In this document: one piece after another, positions 60,001-64,000 of the stretch
Layout of the letters: the number at the start of each line of letters is the position of its first letter
How positions within the stretch are numbered: position 1 is the first letter of the stretch
From: Gluconobacter kondonii
Lineage (GTDB): Bacteria > Pseudomonadota > Alphaproteobacteria > Acetobacterales > Acetobacteraceae
DNA: 64,000 nt
Direction: 5' to 3'
NCBI RefSeq assembly: GCF_002723995.1
Contig: NZ_BEWP01000001.1
Span: forward strand, 62,001-126,000
Made by a program: the position numbers and the translations under genes
Notes under the pieces: generated by a model
Database searches by the model: none
Seen by the model: only the letters and a program-made list of their open reading frames with translations
What the model was told of the DNA's origin: nothing

Positions 60001-60747
60001 ATGACCCAGTTCGCCGAGAGCCCGATGGCGGGCCGCACCCAGTGGGACCGCGACGCGGCCCTCGCCACGGCCCGTATCCTGCTTGAGATCAAGGCCATCA
60101 ACTTCCGCCCGGAAGACCCCTACACCCTGACGTCAGGCTGGAAGTCCCCGGTCTATATCGACTGCCGCAAGATCATTTTCTTCCCGCGTGCGCGCACCAA
60201 GATCATGGAACTGGCCGTTGAAAAGATCGGCCGCCATATCGGCTATGAAAGCATCGACGCCGTCGTGGGTGGCGAAACCGCCGGTATTCCGTTCGCCGCC
60301 TGGATCGCGGACCGGATGATGACGCCGATGGCCTATGTCCGCAAAAAGCCCAAGGGCTTTGGTCGCAACGCGCAGATCGAAGGCGATGTGCCCGAAGGCA
60401 TGCGTACCCTGCTGGTCGAAGACCTGACGACGGACGGCGCGTCCAAGATCCGATTCGCAAATGCCCTGCGTGATGCGGGTGCCATCGTGAACCACACCTT
60501 CGTTGTCTTCTTCTATGGCGTCTTCCCCGGTGCTCACAAAACGCTGGCGGATATGGACATTTCTCTCCATGCGCTGTGCACCTGGTGGGACGTGCTGGAA
60601 GCCTGTGCGGGGGCGAACTACTTCTCTGAAAAAGACAGCGCCGAAGTCCGCCGCTTCCTCGAAGATCCGTGTGGCTGGTCGAAGAAGCATGGCGGTGTGA
60701 GCAGCGCGGAAGAGGCGCTGGCTCTCAAGGCCAAAGCTGAAGCCTGA
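60001..60747 (+). CDS. pyrE: Orotate phosphoribosyltransferase PyrE
   Basis: A 248-residue enzyme of pyrimidine synthesis that joins orotate and PRPP to give orotidine phosphate. The PRPP-binding block is TLLVEDLTTDGASK near residues 137-150, and YTLTSGWKSPVYIDCRK, VVGGETAGIPFAAW and AYVRKKPKGFGRNAQIEGD match the N-terminal and flexible-loop regions. It is somewhat longer than the 215 residues of the enterobacterial type, with a C-terminal Lys/Glu/Ala tail. CGGAGA precedes the ATG. Its stop overlaps the murI start by one base (TGATG). Confidence 0.95.
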   Translation: MTQFAESPMAGRTQWDRDAALATARILLEIKAINFRPEDPYTLTSGWKSPVYIDCRKIIFFPRARTKIMELAVEKIGRHIGYESIDAVVGGETAGIPFAAWIADRMMTPMAYVRKKPKGFGRNAQIEGDVPEGMRTLLVEDLTTDGASKIRFANALRDAGAIVNHTFVVFFYGVFPGAHKTLADMDISLHALCTWWDVLEACAGANYFSEKDSAEVRRFLEDPCGWSKKHGGVSSAEEALALKAKAEA

Positions 60748-61595
60748 TGGAGACTGGCGCATCCGTGCCAGCAGGCCGGAGTCTGGTTTTTGACTCCGGC
60801 ATCGGGGGGATGGGCGTCGTGCAGGCCCTGCGCGATCTCCTTCCCGACCTTCATATCGACTACCTCGCCGATACGGCACTCTTCCCCTATGGCGAACAGC
60901 CGGATGACCTGCTGACATCGCGCATCGTCAGCCTTCTGGTCGCGGCCTGCGACAGGCTCCAGCCCGATGTGCTGGTCATTGCCTGCAATACCGCCAGTAC
61001 GATCGCCCTCCCCGCCCTGCGTGAACGACTCAACATCCCGGTGGTCGGATGCGTCCCTCCCATCCGATGGGCCGGGCGTGTTTCAGAAAGCCGCGTCATC
61101 GGCCTGCTTTCGACCTCCGCCACCGCACGGCGCCCCTATACACTCCGGCTGCATCAGGAGTTCGCTGCGGATTGCCGTCTGATTACCCATGGCGCGCGTA
61201 GACTGGCCGATCTGGCGGAACGTGCTTTTCTGGGTGAGGTCATTACGAATGCGGACATCCAGCACGAACTGGACTGCCTGTTCGGGCAGCCTTATGGCGA
61301 CGAGATTGATACGGTTGGATTGGGCTGTACTCACTACACCTTTCTGATGGATGCTTTTGAGCGCCTGTCTCCACCCGGTGTCCGCTGGCTTGACCCGGCT
61401 TCTGCCGTCGCCCGACAGGTCGGAACCGTCCTTCAGACGACGCCTCACGGAGCAGAAGCAGCGCAGAAAGGCCGTTTCCTCATGACCCGACTGCCGCACA
61501 CCGCACCCGGGCTTCAGGCCGCCACCGCAAGGCTCGGTTTCAGGGGGTGGGAGCTGCTCACCGCCCCCGCTCCGCTCATGACAGCGGAAAGCTGA
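60747..61595 (+). CDS. murI: Glutamate racemase MurI
   Basis: A 282-residue racemase giving D-glutamate for peptidoglycan. It has VFDSGIGGMGVVQAL at the N-terminus with the conserved DSG, the first catalytic cysteine in VLVIACNTASTIAL and the second in GLGCTHYTFLM, and PVVGCVPPIRWA between them. It overlaps pyrE by one base, so the two are cotranslated; this pairing links pyrimidine and wall synthesis only by gene order. A terminator hairpin follows directly, serving the facing gene. Confidence 0.95.
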   Translation: METGASVPAGRSLVFDSGIGGMGVVQALRDLLPDLHIDYLADTALFPYGEQPDDLLTSRIVSLLVAACDRLQPDVLVIACNTASTIALPALRERLNIPVVGCVPPIRWAGRVSESRVIGLLSTSATARRPYTLRLHQEFAADCRLITHGARRLADLAERAFLGEVITNADIQHELDCLFGQPYGDEIDTVGLGCTHYTFLMDAFERLSPPGVRWLDPASAVARQVGTVLQTTPHGAEAAQKGRFLMTRLPHTAPGLQAATARLGFRGWELLTAPAPLMTAES

Positions 61596-61597
61596 AA

Positions 61598-61625
61598 AAC
61601 CCCTACCCGATCACGGGTAGGGGTT
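61598..61625 (-). terminator. Terminator of the polyprenyl synthase gene
   Basis: AACCCCTACCC (61598-61608) and GGGTAGGGGTT (61615-61625) form a perfect eleven-base-pair stem. On the minus strand it is followed by TTTCAG with the stem's own TT, giving a run of five T. It terminates the minus-strand gene and may also stop murI transcripts. Confidence 0.85.
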
Positions 61626-61633
61626 GAGGCGCC

Positions 61634-62689
61634 TCAGCGGGCGCGATCGACGGTGTACTGGACCGTTTCTGCCATCAGACGCCGCAGCTCACTGTCCGGG
61701 AAAATGGACAGCGCTTCGACGGCTTCGGCGGCGTAAACCCGTGCACGGGCAATAGTCGTGGCAATGGCACCTGTCTTCTCGATCAGGGCCAGCGCATGTG
61801 GCAGGTCAGCGTCCGTCTGCTCGCCCTTTTCAATGACACGCTCCCAGAACGCCCGGTCTTCGGGGGAGCCCACTTCATAAGCCGCCAGAACCGGCAGTGT
61901 GATTTTGCCCTCGCGCATGTCATCACCAACGGTCTTGCCCAGAACCTGCTGATCGGCAGCATAGTCGAGCGCATCGTCCACCAACTGGAACGCCATGCCC
62001 AGATTGGTCCCGAAACGGTCCAGCGCCACTTCTTCCGCTTCGGGACGATCAGCCACGACTGCCCCGACGCGGCAGGCTGCCGCGAACAGAGCCGCCGTCT
62101 TGCCGTGAATGACTTCCAGATACCGCTCAACCGGTGTGGAGAGATCGTTCTGCGTCACCATCTGAAGGACTTCGCCCTCGGCAATCGTCGCCGAAGCATC
62201 GGACAGGATCGCCATGACCTTGAGCGAGCCATCGGCCGTCATGAGCTGGAACGAGCGTGCGAACAGGAAGTCGCCCACCAGAACGGACGCCTTGTTGCCA
62301 AAAACTGCATTGGCCGACGCCAGCCCACGACGCAGATTGCTTTCATCGACCACGTCATCGTGAAGCAGCGTTGCGGTGTGGATGAACTCCACACAGGCTG
62401 CCAGTCCGACATGACGCTGATTTTCAGGAGTCGACTGATAGCCACACAGGCGGGAGGCGGCGAGCGTCAGCAGTGGCCGCAGGCGCTTGCCACCCGCTGC
62501 AACAAGATGGGCGCCAAGCTGCGGAATGAGCGGAACCGGGCTCTCCATCCGCGCGATAATGGCGCGGTTGCAGGCCTGCATGTCCTGTTCCAGATAGGCG
62601 GACAGAGCGGAAAGGGCGCTCTCGCTCCCTGCATCCCTGAGCACAGCTTTATCAACGGTCGCAGAAACGTCCGGTGCGGCAGAATCCAA
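61634..62689 (-). CDS. All-trans polyprenyl diphosphate synthase
   Basis: A 351-residue isoprenyl chain-elongating enzyme. The first aspartate-rich motif is TLLHDDVVDESNLRRG, the second is QLVDDALDYAADQQ, and GGKRLRPLLTLAASRL is the N-terminal basic region. VHGKTAALFAAACRVGA is the conserved KT site. The length fits octaprenyl or decaprenyl diphosphate synthases that make the ubiquinone tail, essential for the respiratory dehydrogenases of acetic acid bacteria. Start is a TTG at 62689 with GGAG nine bases upstream. Chain length cannot be read. It ends at a strong terminator facing murI. Confidence 0.9.
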   Translation of the reverse strand: MDSAAPDVSATVDKAVLRDAGSESALSALSAYLEQDMQACNRAIIARMESPVPLIPQLGAHLVAAGGKRLRPLLTLAASRLCGYQSTPENQRHVGLAACVEFIHTATLLHDDVVDESNLRRGLASANAVFGNKASVLVGDFLFARSFQLMTADGSLKVMAILSDASATIAEGEVLQMVTQNDLSTPVERYLEVIHGKTAALFAAACRVGAVVADRPEAEEVALDRFGTNLGMAFQLVDDALDYAADQQVLGKTVGDDMREGKITLPVLAAYEVGSPEDRAFWERVIEKGEQTDADLPHALALIEKTGAIATTIARARVYAAEAVEALSIFPDSELRRLMAETVQYTVDRAR

Positions 62690-62838
62690 GGGTCATTACT
62701 CCAGTTCCCGCAACGGCTCCGGGGGCTGGCCCAGGAGCGCACGGGCACGATATGATGTGGCGTAGCCCGTTCTTTCTCTCCTGTCGCGACAAGAACGAAC
62801 GGACCATGTAACGCCGGACGACAGGTTGGAAAGACCAT

Positions 62839-63705
62839 ATGAGCGGCAGCAGGAAGACGGTCAACCCATTGCCCCCTCCGAACATCTTTTCCGGCCATGC
62901 ATTTTCCGGTCCCGGTCCGGCCCGCGAAGAAGGATCGCTGTTGGGAGGGCGCGTGCGCTACGACCAGTTCACCGAAGGTTACAGGACGGGCCTGGAACCT
63001 GTTCTCATGGCGGCCTCCATCCCGGCAAAAGACGGCGAAACAGTTCTGGAAGCCGGTTGCGGGGCGGGAGCAGCCCTGCTGTGCCTCACCGCGCGCCTTC
63101 CGGGGGTTCGTGGAGTCGGGCTGGAAGCCGATCCGGAAACTCTGGCACTGGCCGAGCGCAATATCCGCGCCAATGCTGATCCCGACGGTGAAACGCGGAT
63201 TCAGGTGGTCCACGCCCATCTGCCCGACATCCCCAAAAACCTGCGCGCCCTCACACCAACCGCCAATGGTCGTTTTCATCATGTAATGGCCAATCCGCCT
63301 TGGCACAGCGCGCACGGTACGCCTTCTCCCGACAGCCGACGCCGCCTCGCCCTGAGTGCGGAGACGACCGCACCGGAAGACTGGGCCCGCGCTCTGACGA
63401 AATGGGTTCTTCCGGGCGGAACGCTGACATTCGTCCTGTCAGTCGCCAGCGCGGACAGGATCTGCCGGACTTTACTGGAAAATGGGTGTGGTTCGATCCA
63501 GCTTTATCCTTTCTGGCCACGAGCGGGCCGCGAAGCAAAGCTGGTTCTGGTCCGCGCCGTCTATGGCGGACGGGGAATTTTCCGGCTTCGGGCCGGACTG
63601 GTTCTGCATGAGACGGACGGGCGTTTCACCGCTGCTGCAGAGCGTGTTCTGAGAGACGGAGAAGCCCTGCCTGAAAGTCAGAACCTCTCCAGACCCTGTT
63701 TTTAG
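62839..63705 (+). CDS. tRNA1(Val)-type N6-adenine methyltransferase
   Basis: A 288-residue MTS-fold methyltransferase of the TrmN6/COG4123 group. GGRVRYDQFTEGYRTGLEPVLMAA is the N-terminal block typical of alphaproteobacterial members, VLEAGCGAGAALL is motif I and MANPPWHSAHG the NPPW/Y catalytic motif that marks N6-adenine methylation. Family members methylate A37 of tRNA or, in others, the release factors. A ribosome binding site is weak (GGAAAG). It is divergent from the polyprenyl synthase gene and its last bases overlap the nrdB end. Confidence 0.8.
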   Translation: MSGSRKTVNPLPPPNIFSGHAFSGPGPAREEGSLLGGRVRYDQFTEGYRTGLEPVLMAASIPAKDGETVLEAGCGAGAALLCLTARLPGVRGVGLEADPETLALAERNIRANADPDGETRIQVVHAHLPDIPKNLRALTPTANGRFHHVMANPPWHSAHGTPSPDSRRRLALSAETTAPEDWARALTKWVLPGGTLTFVLSVASADRICRTLLENGCGSIQLYPFWPRAGREAKLVLVRAVYGGRGIFRLRAGLVLHETDGRFTAAAERVLRDGEALPESQNLSRPCF

Positions 63706-64000
63706 CTGAAAACGTTGCCTTCAAACGCTTCTTCCCATGTGCCGGAGGTGGAGGCACGGGAATATTCGGTCGAACGGTTCTCGAAGAAATTGGCGTGTTC
63801 AACGGCGTTCAGCATGTCGTCGATCCACGGCAGTGGGTTGCTTTCCTGCCCATAGACCGGATCCAGACCAAGCTGCGTCAGGCGACGATCAGCGATGAAT
63901 CGGATGTACGCCTTCACATCGTCCGACGACATGCCCTCGACCGGGCCCATTTCGAACGCCAGATCGATGAACGCATCTTCGTGCTCGACCGTCGTGCGGC
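63702..64000 (-). CDS. nrdB: Ribonucleotide reductase beta subunit (3' part)
   Basis: The window ends inside this gene; 98 C-terminal residues are visible, with the frame open to base 64000. The sequence HEDAFIDLAFEMG, then MSSDDVKAYIRFIADRRL, LGLDPVYGQESNPLPWIDDM and HANFFENRSTEYSRAS belongs to the class Ia R2 subunit; the C-terminal tail binds the alpha subunit. It makes deoxynucleotides. The stop overlaps the facing methyltransferase end by four bases. Radical tyrosine and iron ligands lie outside the window. Confidence 0.92.
   Translation of the reverse strand, partial: RTTVEHEDAFIDLAFEMGPVEGMSSDDVKAYIRFIADRRLTQLGLDPVYGQESNPLPWIDDMLNAVEHANFFENRSTEYSRASTSGTWEEAFEGNVFS

Noticed and set aside
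1-64000. tRNA or rRNA genes, CRISPR arrays, insertion sequences, prophage, attachment sites
   Set aside because: No repeat arrays, transposase or integrase frames, or cloverleaf-like sequences were found; the few gaps between genes are under 300 bases.

Overview
The window is a densely coded, GC-rich (about 60 %) chromosomal segment from an alphaproteobacterium of the family Acetobacteraceae, most likely Gluconobacter or a close relative. This rests on remembered family resemblance rather than a search: an OprB-type carbohydrate porin, a short-chain dehydrogenase closely resembling the NADP-dependent glucose dehydrogenases of Gluconobacter, a type II (AarA-like) citrate synthase, a sphingolipid-type fatty-acid hydroxylase, MmcB, CarD and an over-long alphaproteobacterial SMC. 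I see no tRNA, rRNA, CRISPR array, insertion sequence or prophage. Coding density is high and no gene-free stretch exceeds 300 bases.

Left part (1-12.2 kb): the end of lptF and lptG (LPS export permeases) open a five-gene operon with ATGA overlaps that continues into a membrane fatty-acid hydroxylase, a nucleotidyltransferase and a GT4 glycosyltransferase. A facing gene encodes a beta-propeller protein like the N-terminal domain of plant glucosamine inositolphosphorylceramide transferase. MmcB, an inositol-monophosphatase-family enzyme and a SYLF lipoprotein follow. The fatty-acid synthesis operon fabD-fabG-acpP-fabF-mltG reads on the minus strand.

Middle part (12.2-35.9 kb): a secreted protein of unknown function, a methyltransferase, an acetoin/butanediol dehydrogenase-like SDR, a cytoplasmic OpuAC-type binding protein, an M13 peptidase with a hairpin over its ribosome binding site, a Dabb-domain protein and a ferritin-like diiron protein divergent from bioB. 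Then come an orphan Hsp70, OprB, a small secreted protein, and an Mla/MCE-type lipid-transport operon (24325-29986). That operon is the most unusual object in the window. Its five reading frames overlap. Its ATPase subunit has lost the Walker A lysine, signature and switch residues, and its first gene is a Cache-GAF-cyclase-homology membrane protein that has lost catalytic residues. YgfZ-HisI and the glutathione-dependent formaldehyde oxidation pair frmA-fghA, coupled to an RNase T2, lie next to it, then a bestrophin and CarD.

Right part (36-64 kb): a glucose-dehydrogenase-like SDR, a lone receiver domain, a TPR glycosyltransferase, tamA-tamB, a PlsC acyltransferase, the conserved miaB-phoH-ybeY-corC RNA/ribosome maturation cluster, a tandem DsbA-like pair, a 1511-residue SMC, a phosphoesterase-chorismate mutase-SixA group, citrate synthase, pyrE-murI, a polyprenyl diphosphate synthase, a small-domain methyltransferase and the 3' end of nrdB.

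Taken together, much of the window builds or maintains the cell envelope: LPS export, fatty-acid and lipid head-group synthesis, lipid trafficking by MCE, TamAB, murein trimming, D-glutamate supply and the polyprenyl chain. The rest is ordinary housekeeping. Start sites were chosen by Shine-Dalgarno placement, overlap with upstream stops and signal-peptide shape; several are GTG or TTG.
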